Shown piece after piece: positions 38,324 to 47,467 of a stretch of 64,000 nt of DNA. This DNA is from Enterobacter cloacae complex sp. ECNIH7. Its GTDB lineage: Bacteria; Pseudomonadota; Gammaproteobacteria; Enterobacterales; Enterobacteriaceae. The notes below the pieces were generated by a model that saw only the letters and a program-made list of their open reading frames with translations, did not search any database and was not told the origin of the DNA. Each line of letters starts with the position of its first letter. Within the stretch, counting starts at the first letter, position 1. The stretch lies in the NCBI RefSeq assembly GCF_002208095.1, contig NZ_CP017990.1, positions 1,426,001 to 1,490,000 of the forward strand, given 5' to 3'. A program made the translations under genes and the position numbers.

Positions 38324-38364
38324 ATTTTATCCAGGAAAAGGCGATTAACCGTGAGGTAGATCAC
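38324..38364 (-). promoter_or_regulatory. Candidate CRP-dependent promoter of speFL-speF-potE
   Basis: GTGA-N6-TCAC (38351-38364) lies inside a longer imperfect palindrome, TTAACGGTGA...TCACGGTTAA. On the minus strand a TAAAAT -10 (38329-38324) follows with its centre 31 bases away, which would put the CRP site near -41, the class II geometry. The start would be about 38317, 29 bases before the speFL ATG. The rest of the 38289-38567 gap is AT-rich, with an AATAACCC/GGGTTATT stem (38481-38511) after kdpE. Confidence 0.55.
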
Positions 38365-38567
38365 CGTTAACCGATCAAATCAGAAATAAATATTCGTTTT
38401 AGATGAATATCGCAGATCAAAATTCTGATTTGTTGGTGTTACGTTAACAGGTTGTGTTATCAATGTTTTAAATGAACAAGAATAACCCGTAAAAATAATG
38501 CATGGGTTATTTATGAAATATTTTCTGAGGTATTTTGATTTTATTTAAAAATAAAATGAATAGTTAT

Positions 38568-39245
38568 TCAAAGCATAAACCGATAACCGATACCGGTTTC
38601 AGTTAATAAATGGCGAGGGCGAGCGGGATCAACTTCGAGTTTCTGACGAAGATGTCCCATATATATGCGTAAATAATGACTATGTTCCACCGCGTTGGGC
38701 CCCCACACCTGACTTAGCAGCTGGCGTTGGGTGAGAACCTTGCCGTGGTTGTTGAGCAGAACGGCGAGCAGGCGAAATTCTATTGGCGTCAAATGGATTT
38801 CTTCTTCACCGCGCACAATACGCCGCGCGGCCAGGTCAACCCGGATATCCCCAAACGTGTAGGTTGGGTCAGCAGGCGTGGTGGCGCTGTGGCGACGCAG
38901 CGCCACGCGAAGGCGAGCCTGTAGTTCGCCGATACCAAAAGGTTTAATCAGATAGTCATCCGCCCCGGCATCCAGCGCCGCGATTTTATCCATCTCTTCC
39001 GTACGCGCGGAGAGCACGAGGATCGGCATCTGGCTCCACTGGCGGACTTCACGAATAAAATCGATGCCGTCGCCGTCCGGGAGTCCAAGATCGAGGATCA
39101 CCAGGTCCGGCTTGCGGGTGGCGGCTTCAATTAAACCCCGCTGAAGCGTACCCGCATCATGAACGCGCAGACCGTCCCCTTCCAGCGCAGCGCGCAGAAA
39201 ACGGCTAATGGCGATCTCATCTTCAACAATCAGAACGTTGATCAC
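38568..39245 (-). CDS. kdpE: KdpE, potassium-response regulator
   Basis: An OmpR-family response regulator of 225 residues activating kdpFABC. The receiver domain has the acidic pocket VEDE near residue 9, phospho-acceptor Asp52 in LVILDLGLPDGDG and the switch lysine in YLIKPFGIGEL. The C-terminal winged-helix domain covers about 125-225 (LTPIEFRLLAVLLNN, VWGPNAVEHSHYLRIYMGHL). It overlaps the end of kdpD by four bases. A matching DNA site is seen at 46429-46453. Confidence 0.97.
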   Translation of the reverse strand: MINVLIVEDEIAISRFLRAALEGDGLRVHDAGTLQRGLIEAATRKPDLVILDLGLPDGDGIDFIREVRQWSQMPILVLSARTEEMDKIAALDAGADDYLIKPFGIGELQARLRVALRRHSATTPADPTYTFGDIRVDLAARRIVRGEEEIHLTPIEFRLLAVLLNNHGKVLTQRQLLSQVWGPNAVEHSHYLRIYMGHLRQKLEVDPARPRHLLTETGIGYRFML

Positions 39246-41929
39246 AAATCCTCTGGTAATTCATTAAGTTCTGGCGGGGTTTCAAGAGGAAGTGTAACAC
39301 AAAACCGCGCGCCGCCTTCGGGACGATTCTCTGCGGAGATGGACCCGCCGTGGACGTCAATGATCGCCTGGCAAATCGCCAGCCCCAGCCCCACGCCCGG
39401 AATGGCCGACTCCTTATTGCCGCGCGCGAATTTTTCGAAAATAGCCAACTCCTGCCCGGCGGGAATGCCGGGGCCGGTATCCCAGACGTCAAGGTGAAGC
39501 GTGCCGTCGTCCACCATCGCATCCACGCCTATTTGCGCGCTGGCGCCAGCATATTTGCCGGCATTTTCCAGCAGGTTGATCAGCACCCGTTCAAACAGCG
39601 GACCATCAACGTGAATTAAGGTCAGGGGCTCGGGCATGTTCAGCGCAATATGCCGCCCGCCCAGGCCGGGTTCAAGCATTTTCAGAGCGCTGCCCACCAC
39701 CTCTTCAAGCGTGAGCCACTCTTTTTTGAGGTTAAAACCGCCTGACTGGATACGCGCCATATCGAGCAGGTTATTCACCAGACGCGTGGTATTCAGCACA
39801 TGCTGGCGGATCTCGCTGGCCTGAAGCGCGTGTTTAGAGCCTTCCGACGCCAGGTCCAGCGTCAGAATTTCTGACTGACCAAACAGGACGGTGAGCGGGG
39901 TTCGCAGATCGTGAGACAGCGCCGCCAGCAGCGAGTTACGAATGCTTTCACGCTCGCTCGCCAGCCGGGCCTGTTCTTCGCTGGCGGTGAGGGCCAGCCG
40001 CTCCAGCGCGCTGGCAACCAGCAGCGTAAAGGTCTCCAGCAGCCGCTGCTGTTCGGGGATCATCAGCTGGCGCAGGTTTGAGGGCTCAACAATCACCAGC
40101 CCCTGATTTTTATCGGCGCTGCGCAGCGGCAGAATTTGATAGGGCACGCCGGGCAGGGTGTCGGTCCCTGCGCCCGCAGGTAACCCTTTGTCAAAGCTCC
40201 AGCGCGCGATGGCTTCGTCCCAGGGCGTCATGCCTGAGGCTGACGTTAGCGGGCGCAGCTTGCCGTGCTCGTCCGGGAGCAAAATCAGGTTGCTGGCATG
40301 AAACGTCGAGCGAATAAACTGCTCGCTGGTCTGCACGATATCCAGCGGCGTGCGTCCCACCGCCAGCGATTTCGACATCTCATAGAGATGGCGCGTGCGC
40401 TGCTCGCGATAGCGGGCAATACGCGCCTGGTAGCGCACGCCCGCCGTCAGATTCCCGATCACCAGCCCGACGGTGAGCATCACCGCGAAGGTAAGAATGT
40501 ACTGTACGTCCGACACCGCGAGCGTCCCTCGCGGAGCAATAAAGAACAGATCGAAGCTGATGACGTTGATCACCGTCGCCAGTACCGACGGCCAGCGCCC
40601 GTAAAAGAGCGCCACCACCACTACGCCAAGCAGGTAGATCATCACCAGGTTGGCGGCATCAAACGCGATCAGCCACTGGCTGGCAATCACGGTAATCAGG
40701 GCGCAGAGCACGACGGCGACAAGACAGCCGCGCAGCTGAATGCGCCATTTATCGCTGAAGGCACGGCTGTCCGGCGCGCGGCTGGGTAACGGCGTGGGCT
40801 TATCATCCAGCGCCACGATCACCAGGTCCAGATCCGGTGCGCGGCGGGCCAGCTTGTCGGCAAACGATTCGCGGCTAAACCAGCGGCGATGCTGGCGACG
40901 GCCAATCACGATTTTCCCCAGATTGTGCTCACGGGCATAGCGCAAAATAGCTTTATCTTCCTGAGGGTCGGAAAGGGTGGCGGTTTCGGCACCCAGCTCC
41001 TGCGCCAGGCTAAGCGAACTCAATATCGCGCGGCGCTGGTTCTCGGGCAGCGCGTGCAGCTGCGGCGTTTCGACATACACCGCATGCCAGACGCTGCCAA
41101 ATTTGGCCGCCAGGCGCGCGGCGGTGCGGACAAGCTTTTCATTGCCGCTGCCGTGCCCTACGCACAGCAGGATGGCATCTCGCGTATGCCAGACGCGCTC
41201 CTGGCCCTGCAGATCGCGCCAGGCACGCATCTGATCGTCGACGCGATCGGCAGTACGACGCAGGGCCAGCTCGCGCAGGGCAATCAGGTTACCTTTACGG
41301 AAGAAATGTTCGATGGCGCGCTCGGCCTGGCCGGCGATATAGACTTTGCCTTCATGCAGGCGCTGGCGCAAATCGTCGGGGGGCAGGTCGACCAGTACCA
41401 CTTCATCGGCAGAATCAAAGAAGGGGTCGGGCACCGTCTCGCGCACCTGAATCCCGGTCACGCCGCTGACCACGTCGTTCAGGCTCTCCAGATGCTGAAC
41501 GTTAACCGTCGTGAAAACATCGATGCCGGCTTCAAGCAGCTCTTCAACATCCTGCCAGCGTTTTGGATGGCGCGAGCCTGGCGCATTGCTGTGCGCCAGT
41601 TCGTCCATCAGGATAAGGGCGGGACGGCGGGCGAGGGCGGCATCAAGATCGAATTCGGTGACTAGCCGACCGCGGTGGCTGATACGGCGGGGCGGCTGGG
41701 TGGCCAGCCCCTTCAGCAGCGATGCGGTCTCTTTGCGTCCGTGGGTTTCTACCACGCCTATCAATATATCGAGCCCCTGCGCCCGAAGCCGCTGGGCTTC
41801 CGTCAGCATGGCGAAGGTTTTCCCGACGCCTGCGCAGGCGCCAAAGAAAATTTTCAGTTTGCCGCGATGGGCTTCGGCCGTCTGTTCAAGCAGCCTGTCC
41901 GGATCCGGGCGCATGGGCTCGTCGGTCAT
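39242..41929 (-). CDS. kdpD: KdpD, potassium-sensing histidine kinase
   Basis: An 895-residue membrane sensor kinase. Domains: N-terminal KdpD domain with Walker A GACAGVGKTFAM (residues 30-41), a universal-stress-protein-like domain (about 250-375), four membrane helices (about 398-497), a GAF-like region (about 520-645), and HisKA with phospho-histidine His673 in ALSHDLRTPLT, followed by the ATPase domain (DTGPGIP and GVGLGLAICQAI). It senses low potassium and phosphorylates KdpE. It starts right after kdpC ends and overlaps kdpE by four bases. Confidence 0.97.
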   Translation of the reverse strand: MTDEPMRPDPDRLLEQTAEAHRGKLKIFFGACAGVGKTFAMLTEAQRLRAQGLDILIGVVETHGRKETASLLKGLATQPPRRISHRGRLVTEFDLDAALARRPALILMDELAHSNAPGSRHPKRWQDVEELLEAGIDVFTTVNVQHLESLNDVVSGVTGIQVRETVPDPFFDSADEVVLVDLPPDDLRQRLHEGKVYIAGQAERAIEHFFRKGNLIALRELALRRTADRVDDQMRAWRDLQGQERVWHTRDAILLCVGHGSGNEKLVRTAARLAAKFGSVWHAVYVETPQLHALPENQRRAILSSLSLAQELGAETATLSDPQEDKAILRYAREHNLGKIVIGRRQHRRWFSRESFADKLARRAPDLDLVIVALDDKPTPLPSRAPDSRAFSDKWRIQLRGCLVAVVLCALITVIASQWLIAFDAANLVMIYLLGVVVVALFYGRWPSVLATVINVISFDLFFIAPRGTLAVSDVQYILTFAVMLTVGLVIGNLTAGVRYQARIARYREQRTRHLYEMSKSLAVGRTPLDIVQTSEQFIRSTFHASNLILLPDEHGKLRPLTSASGMTPWDEAIARWSFDKGLPAGAGTDTLPGVPYQILPLRSADKNQGLVIVEPSNLRQLMIPEQQRLLETFTLLVASALERLALTASEEQARLASERESIRNSLLAALSHDLRTPLTVLFGQSEILTLDLASEGSKHALQASEIRQHVLNTTRLVNNLLDMARIQSGGFNLKKEWLTLEEVVGSALKMLEPGLGGRHIALNMPEPLTLIHVDGPLFERVLINLLENAGKYAGASAQIGVDAMVDDGTLHLDVWDTGPGIPAGQELAIFEKFARGNKESAIPGVGLGLAICQAIIDVHGGSISAENRPEGGARFCVTLPLETPPELNELPEDL

Positions 41930-42505
41930 TTAGTTTTTCCTTAGCGCGTCCAGCGCCAGATTCAGCTCAACAATATTCACCACGGGCATGCCGATAAAGC
42001 TGACCAGCGGCTTTTGCGTGTGCTCTGCAACCAGCTGGCTAACCTGCTCGACGGTCAGCTGACGGGCCGCGGCGACGCGCGGGATTTGCCATGCCGCGGC
42101 TGCCGGCGTCAGGCTGTAGTCCAGCCCGCTGGCCGAGGCGGTCACCAGCTCTACGGGCACCTCACGGCTGGCCTGCGGATTAGCGGCGCGCAGGGCTGCC
42201 ACGCGCTCAGCAACGGCTTTTTCCAGCTCGGGGTTGCTGCCCGCCAGGTTACTGCCGCCGGATGCCATCGGATTATACGGGCTTTCGGCAGTGGCGGAAG
42301 GGCGTCCCTGGAAGTAACGGGCATCCGTAAAGTTCTGACCAATCAGGCGCGAACCGCGGTTTTCACCGTTTTGCATAATCAGCGAGCCGTTGGCCCGATC
42401 CTTAAACCACCACTGGCCCAGCGCGGTGGTCACCAGCGGGTACAGCCCGCCGGTAATGAGAGACAGCAGAATAAACAGAAGTATAGCGGGGCGTAACATC
42501 GTCAT
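41930..42505 (-). CDS. kdpC: KdpC, potassium-transporting ATPase subunit
   Basis: A 191-residue subunit with one N-terminal membrane helix ([21 protein letters not shown]) and a periplasmic domain that stabilises the KdpFABC complex. Family signatures are [32 protein letters not shown] and [12 protein letters not shown] choose the ATG at 42505: AAGG lies eight bases before it, and the result matches the E. coli length (190). The longer call uses a GTG at 42514 without a ribosome site in the right place. Confidence 0.93.
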   Translation of the reverse strand: MTMLRPAILLFILLSLITGGLYPLVTTALGQWWFKDRANGSLIMQNGENRGSRLIGQNFTDARYFQGRPSATAESPYNPMASGGSNLAGSNPELEKAVAERVAALRAANPQASREVPVELVTASASGLDYSLTPAAAAWQIPRVAAARQLTVEQVSQLVAEHTQKPLVSFIGMPVVNIVELNLALDALRKN

Positions 42506-42517
42506 TTGATTCACCTT

Positions 42518-44566
42518 TTAAACCAGGCCGAACAGCGTCAACAGCAGGTCGATCACCTTGATACCGATGAAGGGCACCACCAGCCCGCCCAGCCCGTAAA
42601 TCCACAGGTTGCGGCGCAGCATGGCGGCGGCCGTGAGCGGCTTATAGCTCACGCCTTTCAGCGCGAGCGGGATCAGGAAGACAATAATCAGAGCGTTAAA
42701 GATCACTGCGCTCAGGATGGCCGATGCCGGAGAGTGCAGGTGCATCACGTTCAACGCGTTTAACTGCGGGTAGGTTGCAGCAAACGCCGCCGGAATGATG
42801 GCGAAATATTTCGCCACGTCGTTGGCGATACTGAACGTGGTCAGCGAGCCGCGCGTCATCAGCATCTGCTTGCCAATGTGCACCACTTCAATCAGCTTGG
42901 TCGGGTTTGAGTCGAGGTCGACCATGTTGCCCGCCTCTTTTGCGGCCTGGGTACCGGAGTTCATCGCCACCGCCACGTCGGCCTGCGCCAGGGCTGGGGC
43001 GTCGTTGGTACCGTCGCCGGTCATCGCCACCAGACGGCCTTCCGCCTGATACTGACGAATCAGCGCCAGTTTCGCTTCCGGTGTGGCTTCGGAAAGAAAA
43101 TCATCCACGCCCGCTTCGGCGGCAATCGCCGCGGCGGTAAGACGGTTATCCCCGGTGATCATCACCGTTTTGATCCCCATTTTACGCAGCTGGGCAAAGC
43201 GCTCCTTGATGCCGCCTTTGACGATATCCTTCAGGGCTATCACCCCCAGCACGTGTGCGCCCTCGGCCACCACCAGCGGCGTCGCCCCCTGACGGGCCAC
43301 GCTTTCGACCAGGCTGTCCACTTCCGATGGGAAGTGGCCGTTGTTGGCCTCAATGTGGCGACGGATGGCGTCAACAGAGCCTTTACGGATCATGCGATCC
43401 TGAATGTTAATGCCGCTCATACGGGTTTGCGCCGTGAAGGGCACGAAAGTGGCGTGCAGGCTCTGAACGTCGCGCTGGCGCAGGTTAAAGCGCTGCTTGG
43501 CGAGGATCACGATACTGCGGCCTTCCGGGGTTTCATCGGCTAGCGAAGAGAGCTGTGCGGCATCCGCCAGCGTTTTTTCATCCACGCCCGGGGCGGGCAG
43601 GAAATCTGACGCCTGGCGGTTACCGAGGGTAATAGTCCCGGTTTTATCCAGCAGTAAGACGTCCACGTCACCGGCGGCTTCCACCGCCCGCCCGCTGGTG
43701 GCGATGACGTTGGCACCGAGCATACGGCTCATGCCGGCTACGCCGATGGCTGACAGCAGGCCACCAATGGTGGTGGGGATCAGGCAGACTAGCAGCGCCA
43801 CCAGCACCGTGATGGTGACCGCGGTGCCGCCATAGGCGGAAAACGGCCACAGCGTCGCGGTTGCCAGCAGGAAGACGATGGTCAGGGCCACCAGCAGGAT
43901 GGTCAGGGCAATCTCGTTCGGCGTTTTACGACGCTGCGCGCCTTCCACCATGGCGATCATCCGGTCGAGGAAGGTTTCCCCCGGGTTAACGCTACACTGG
44001 ATCACCAGCCAGTCGGAGAGAATGCGCGTCCCGCCCGTCACGGAGGCGAAATCGCCGCCGGATTCGCGGATAACCGGCGCGGATTCCCCGGTAATGGCGC
44101 TTTCGTCCACCGAGGCGCCCCCTTCGATGACTTCACCGTCGCAAGGGATAATGTCCCCGGCTTCCACCAGCACCACATCGCCTTTGCGCAGTTCATCCGC
44201 CGGAACGTGGTCCATCTGCGCGCCGTATTTCGGTTCACGTAGCTTGCGCGCGAAGGCGGTTTTCTTCACCCCTTTCAGGCTGTTGGCCTGGGCTTTACTC
44301 CGGCCTTCCGCCAGCGCTTCCGCAAAGTTGGCGAACAGCACGGTAAACCACAGCCACAGGCTGATGGCGCCGGTAAACATCGCATTTCCCGGCATGTGGC
44401 CCGTACCCATGGCAATCGCCAGGGCGGTGGTCAGCACGCTTCCCGCCCAGACAATAAACATCACTGGGTTGTGCCACTGCACGCGCGGACTCAGCTTTTT
44501 CACCGCATCCATGAGCGCCTGGCGAACTAATGACGGTTCGAACAGGGCCAGTTGTTTACGACTCAT
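42518..44566 (-). CDS. kdpB: KdpB, potassium-transporting P-type ATPase
   Basis: The 682-residue P-type ATPase subunit that drives high-affinity potassium uptake. The phosphorylated aspartate is Asp307 in [10 protein letters not shown]; the actuator loop is TGESAPV at 159-165, where Ser162 is the inhibitory phosphorylation site known from E. coli; the hinge motif is [17 protein letters not shown]. About seven membrane helices. The length equals E. coli KdpB. It lies between kdpA and kdpC with short gaps. Confidence 0.98.
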   Translation of the reverse strand: MSRKQLALFEPSLVRQALMDAVKKLSPRVQWHNPVMFIVWAGSVLTTALAIAMGTGHMPGNAMFTGAISLWLWFTVLFANFAEALAEGRSKAQANSLKGVKKTAFARKLREPKYGAQMDHVPADELRKGDVVLVEAGDIIPCDGEVIEGGASVDESAITGESAPVIRESGGDFASVTGGTRILSDWLVIQCSVNPGETFLDRMIAMVEGAQRRKTPNEIALTILLVALTIVFLLATATLWPFSAYGGTAVTITVLVALLVCLIPTTIGGLLSAIGVAGMSRMLGANVIATSGRAVEAAGDVDVLLLDKTGTITLGNRQASDFLPAPGVDEKTLADAAQLSSLADETPEGRSIVILAKQRFNLRQRDVQSLHATFVPFTAQTRMSGINIQDRMIRKGSVDAIRRHIEANNGHFPSEVDSLVESVARQGATPLVVAEGAHVLGVIALKDIVKGGIKERFAQLRKMGIKTVMITGDNRLTAAAIAAEAGVDDFLSEATPEAKLALIRQYQAEGRLVAMTGDGTNDAPALAQADVAVAMNSGTQAAKEAGNMVDLDSNPTKLIEVVHIGKQMLMTRGSLTTFSIANDVAKYFAIIPAAFAATYPQLNALNVMHLHSPASAILSAVIFNALIIVFLIPLALKGVSYKPLTAAAMLRRNLWIYGLGGLVVPFIGIKVIDLLLTLFGLV

Positions 44567-44584
44567 GACAATTTCTCCGCAAAA

Positions 44585-46264
44585 TCAGCGTAAAGAGAGG
44601 TATTCCGCGACCGGGCCTAACGCGAGGGCGGGGATAAAGGTCAGGGCGCCGACCAGTAAAACGGTACCCGTCAGCAGGCCGATAAACAGCGCGCCGTGGG
44701 TCGGCAATGTCCCGGTGGTGGTCGGTTGGATTTTTTTATTCACCAGCGATCCGGCAATCGCCAACACCGGCACAATGATCCCAAAGCGACCCACAAACAT
44801 GCAGAACGCCAGCAGGCAGTTCCAGAACGGTGAGTTGGCGCTTAACCCCGCAAAGGCGCTGCCGTTGTTGTTGGCGGCAGAAGAGACGGCATACAGCACT
44901 TCACTAAAACCGTGAATGCCGGGGTTAAAGATGCCGCTGCGTCCGGCCTCGGTCATCAGCGCCAGCGCGGTGCCGAGCAGCACAAGCGCCGGGGTGACCA
45001 GAATCGCCAGCGCGGTTAATTTCATCTCGCGAACGTCGATTTTTTTACCGAGGTATTCCGGGGTGCGGCCAATCATCAAACCGGCAATAAACACCGCCAG
45101 CAGCACGAACAGCAGCATGCCGTACAGACCCGAACCTACGCCGCCAAAGACGACTTCGCCAATCTGCATCAGCCACATCGGGATCATGCCACCCAGCGCC
45201 GTAAAGGAATCATGCATGGCGTTGACTGCCCCGCACGAGGCCGCCGTGGTGACCACCGCATACAGGCTGCTGGCGAGAATGCCAAAGCGGCTCTCTTTAC
45301 CTTCCATGTTGATATTGCTGTTGGCCCCCAGCTGCATGAAATGGCTGTTGCCGCTCCATTCAGCCCACATCACCAGCGCCACGCAGACCACAAAGATCAG
45401 AGACATGGTCCAGAGCAAGGTGCGGCCCTGACGGCGATCGTTAACCACATCACCAAAGGCAAAGCAGAGCGCGGCGGGGATCAGGAAAATCGCCAGCATC
45501 TGCACATAATTTGTCAATGCGGTAGGGTTTTCAAATGGATGCGACGAGTTGGCGTTGAAGAAGCCACCTCCGTTCGTCCCGAGCATTTTGATGGCTTCCT
45601 GTGACGCTACAGGCCCCATCGGCAGGAGCTGTTTTGCACCTTCCAGCGAGGTATAGGACGCGTAAGGCATCAGGTTTTGCAGGCTGCCCTGCTGGATGAA
45701 GAACAGAGCGATCAGCAGCGCAATTGGCAGCAGGATCCACAGCGTAATGCGGGTCAAATCCACCCACGCGTTACCCAGGGTATTGATTTTCTGACGCGCA
45801 AACGCACGCGTCAGCGCGAAGATCACCGCGATACCGCTGGCGGCAGAGAGGAAGTTTTGCACGGTTAACCCGACCATCTGGCTGAAATAGCTCAGCGTGG
45901 TTTCACCGGCGTAGGACTGCCAGTTGGTGTTAGTGACAAAGCTCACCGCCGTGTTCAGCGCAAGATGCCAGGACAGGCCCGGTAACTGTTGCGGATTCAG
46001 CGGCAGGATGCCCTGCAACATCAGCATGGCAAAAAGCGCAATGAGCCCAACGATATTCAGCAGCAGAATGGCGATCAGATACTGACGCCAGCTCATCTCC
46101 CGATCGTCTATTCCCAGTACGCGCCAGATCCCTTTTTCAACGCTTCCCGTGCCGGGCAAAGGGACGTTGTTGATTAATCGTGCCAGTCCCGATCCCAGTG
46201 GCCTTGCCAGAATGAACAGTACCACTAAGAAGCTGGCAATAAGCAGAAACGCCTGAGCAGCCAT
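44585..46264 (-). CDS. kdpA: KdpA, potassium-channel-like subunit
   Basis: A 559-residue integral membrane subunit related to Trk/Ktr channels; it binds and selects potassium. The repeated P-loop regions are visible, for example [18 protein letters not shown] and [21 protein letters not shown], with about ten hydrophobic segments. E. coli KdpA is 557 residues. Its ATG overlaps the kdpF stop (TGATG). Confidence 0.97.
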   Translation of the reverse strand: MAAQAFLLIASFLVVLFILARPLGSGLARLINNVPLPGTGSVEKGIWRVLGIDDREMSWRQYLIAILLLNIVGLIALFAMLMLQGILPLNPQQLPGLSWHLALNTAVSFVTNTNWQSYAGETTLSYFSQMVGLTVQNFLSAASGIAVIFALTRAFARQKINTLGNAWVDLTRITLWILLPIALLIALFFIQQGSLQNLMPYASYTSLEGAKQLLPMGPVASQEAIKMLGTNGGGFFNANSSHPFENPTALTNYVQMLAIFLIPAALCFAFGDVVNDRRQGRTLLWTMSLIFVVCVALVMWAEWSGNSHFMQLGANSNINMEGKESRFGILASSLYAVVTTAASCGAVNAMHDSFTALGGMIPMWLMQIGEVVFGGVGSGLYGMLLFVLLAVFIAGLMIGRTPEYLGKKIDVREMKLTALAILVTPALVLLGTALALMTEAGRSGIFNPGIHGFSEVLYAVSSAANNNGSAFAGLSANSPFWNCLLAFCMFVGRFGIIVPVLAIAGSLVNKKIQPTTTGTLPTHGALFIGLLTGTVLLVGALTFIPALALGPVAEYLSLR

Positions 46265-46353
46265 CAGAAGGCCTCCGCATTAATCAGGGCATAGACCAGA
46301 TAACCCAATAACAGGAACACCAGCACGATGCCGGCAATAAGACCTGCACTCAC
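46264..46353 (-). CDS. kdpF: KdpF, small membrane subunit of the Kdp pump (29 residues)
   Basis: A single-helix peptide, read from GTG: (M)[19 protein letters not shown] and then YALINAEAF, 29 residues as in E. coli, where it stabilises KdpFABC. GGAGG lies six bases before the GTG. A longer open frame begins at 46467, but it runs through the kdp promoter region and lacks similarity. First gene of kdpFABCDE. Confidence 0.93.
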   Translation of the reverse strand: MSAGLIAGIVLVFLLLGYLVYALINAEAF

Positions 46354-46428
46354 AATCCACCTCCGGGTGACTTTTGTTGTTGTGCTAACGGTAGGATTTC
46401 CGGCGCAAAGATTTCGCAAAAATGGGGA

Positions 46429-46453
46429 GGGCGGGTGTAAAAAAAGTATAAAA
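46429..46453 (-). promoter_or_regulatory. KdpE-binding site of the kdpFABC promoter
   Basis: On the minus strand, TTTATACTTTTTTTACACCC followed by GCCC is almost the E. coli KdpE operator as I know it (a T-rich stretch followed by CACCCCGCCC). It lies about 75-100 bases before the kdpF start. The 46354-46662 interval also contains the divergent ybfA promoter region, whose elements I cannot fix. Confidence 0.85.
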
Positions 46454-46662
46454 ATGGCAAAGCCCACAATTTAACTATTGATAAGTAAGCTGTTAACTTT
46501 TTTGTAACTTAATTACGGCGTGAGTGTAAATTTTTGCTAAACGGACGAAAATAAGTGGTCGGATGAGTAGTAAAATTACAAACAAAGCGATATTATTTTA
46601 GCCAGGTCACAGATTTTGAATTTTCCGGATGACGTTTCCGGCCAACTATAGGGGAGAAAAAT

Positions 46663-46869
46663 ATGGATCTTTATAAAGAGTATCCGGCTCATATCGTGTT
46701 CTTGCGCCGCGCTTTCGCCGTAGTGGCTGGCGTGCTGGCTCTGCCGGTGATGCTGTTCTGGAAAGATCGTGCACGTTTTTATAGCTATCTGCACCGCGTC
46801 TGGGCGAAAACCAGCGAGAAGCCGGTGTGGATGGATCAGGCCGAGAAAGCGACCTGCGATTTCTACTGA
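46663..46869 (+). CDS. ybfA: YbfA, small DUF2517 family protein
   Basis: A 68-residue protein of unknown function, the same length as E. coli YbfA. It has one hydrophobic segment ([23 protein letters not shown]) followed by a conserved basic and aromatic part ([21 protein letters not shown] and WMDQAEKAT). GGGGAG precedes the ATG. It is divergent from kdpFABC and ends in a strong terminator. Confidence 0.92.
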   Translation: MDLYKEYPAHIVFLRRAFAVVAGVLALPVMLFWKDRARFYSYLHRVWAKTSEKPVWMDQAEKATCDFY

Positions 46870-46892
46870 TACGAAGACTACACATAGCAATA

Positions 46893-46927
46893 AAAAAACC
46901 GCCAACAGCAATGTGGCGGTTTTTTTG
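46893..46927 (+). terminator. ybfA terminator
   Basis: AACCGCCA (46897-46904) pairs with TGGCGGTT (46914-46921), followed by seven Ts; As precede the stem, so it may work in both directions. Confidence 0.92.
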
Positions 46928-47230
46928 TCCCTCGGGATTCGCGGTCCGTTGGGTGGTTTTGCAGCCCCTACCCGGGTTTTTTATCATACCCTCCTGTAAG
47001 CAGATGGCAATCCCTCGAAGCCTTTATAAATTCCTAATTTTATTCGAGTATCTTACCTTCTCAGCGGATGTTAATTATGATGCTGCGTCCCTTTCCGCCA
47101 TCTCGCAAATGGGCATCGGTCCTGGGAAAGGTGTATTTACAGCCGTAAAGCAGCCCGCCTACCCGGGCTTGTGTCCACCGACTTATCACCGGTGGTGAAC
47201 GGTGGAGCGGTTAGCAGCAGGGACCGCATA

Positions 47231-47338
47231 ATGAAACGCTATTTTTGCATCGCGTTCATTGTCGCCAGCGTACTCGTTGTAAAGAGCGATGAGCCGAATG
47301 GGTTTGTCGTTTTATCCACGATAGCGCAGGACAAGTAG
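47231..47338 (+). CDS. Unrecognised 35-residue peptide with a hydrophobic N-terminus
   Basis: A complete mini-gene: AGGGA (47219-47223), seven bases, ATG, 35 codons, TAG, then a strong intrinsic terminator four bases later. The peptide starts MKRYFCIAFIVASVLVVKSD and continues with EPNGFVVLSTIAQDK: two basic residues, then about 15 hydrophobic residues, like a single membrane helix or signal, and a short polar tail. The leader before it folds (CCACCG and CGGTGG arms around 47175-47206). I recognise no family; the architecture recalls small membrane peptides or type I toxins, but no antisense RNA is evident. The upstream stretch 46928-47230 shows no other gene. In E. coli this interval holds rhs-related genes and ybgA instead. 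Confidence 0.5.
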   Translation: MKRYFCIAFIVASVLVVKSDEPNGFVVLSTIAQDK

Positions 47339-47342
47339 CGCC

Positions 47343-47367
47343 AAGGCCGCCTCGGGCGGCCTTTTTT
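47343..47367 (+). terminator. Terminator of the 47231 mini-gene
   Basis: AAGGCCGCC (47343-47351) pairs with GGCGGCCTT (47355-47363) around a three-base loop, with six Ts at 47362-47367. Its placement a few bases after the TAG supports 47231-47338 being a real transcription unit. Confidence 0.92.
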
Positions 47368-47467
47368 ATTTCATCCCGTCTACACTTCATGGCAAAGTAG
47401 TTCAATGCATGCTTTTTCCTTTTACGGCATGCCCTTACGGACATAATGGATAATTGCCTGGAGTTTT

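Noticed and set aside
46354-46467. N-terminal extension of kdpF (67-codon version)
   Set aside because: Runs through the KdpE site and promoter. The 29-residue GTG-started form equals the known KdpF.
46827-47198. 123-codon ORF starting inside ybfA and running toward the 47231 mini-gene
   Set aside because: It crosses the ybfA stop and the ybfA terminator, has no ribosome site at its start and no recognisable family. Only a short 3' portion could matter as a leader ORF, which I cannot support.
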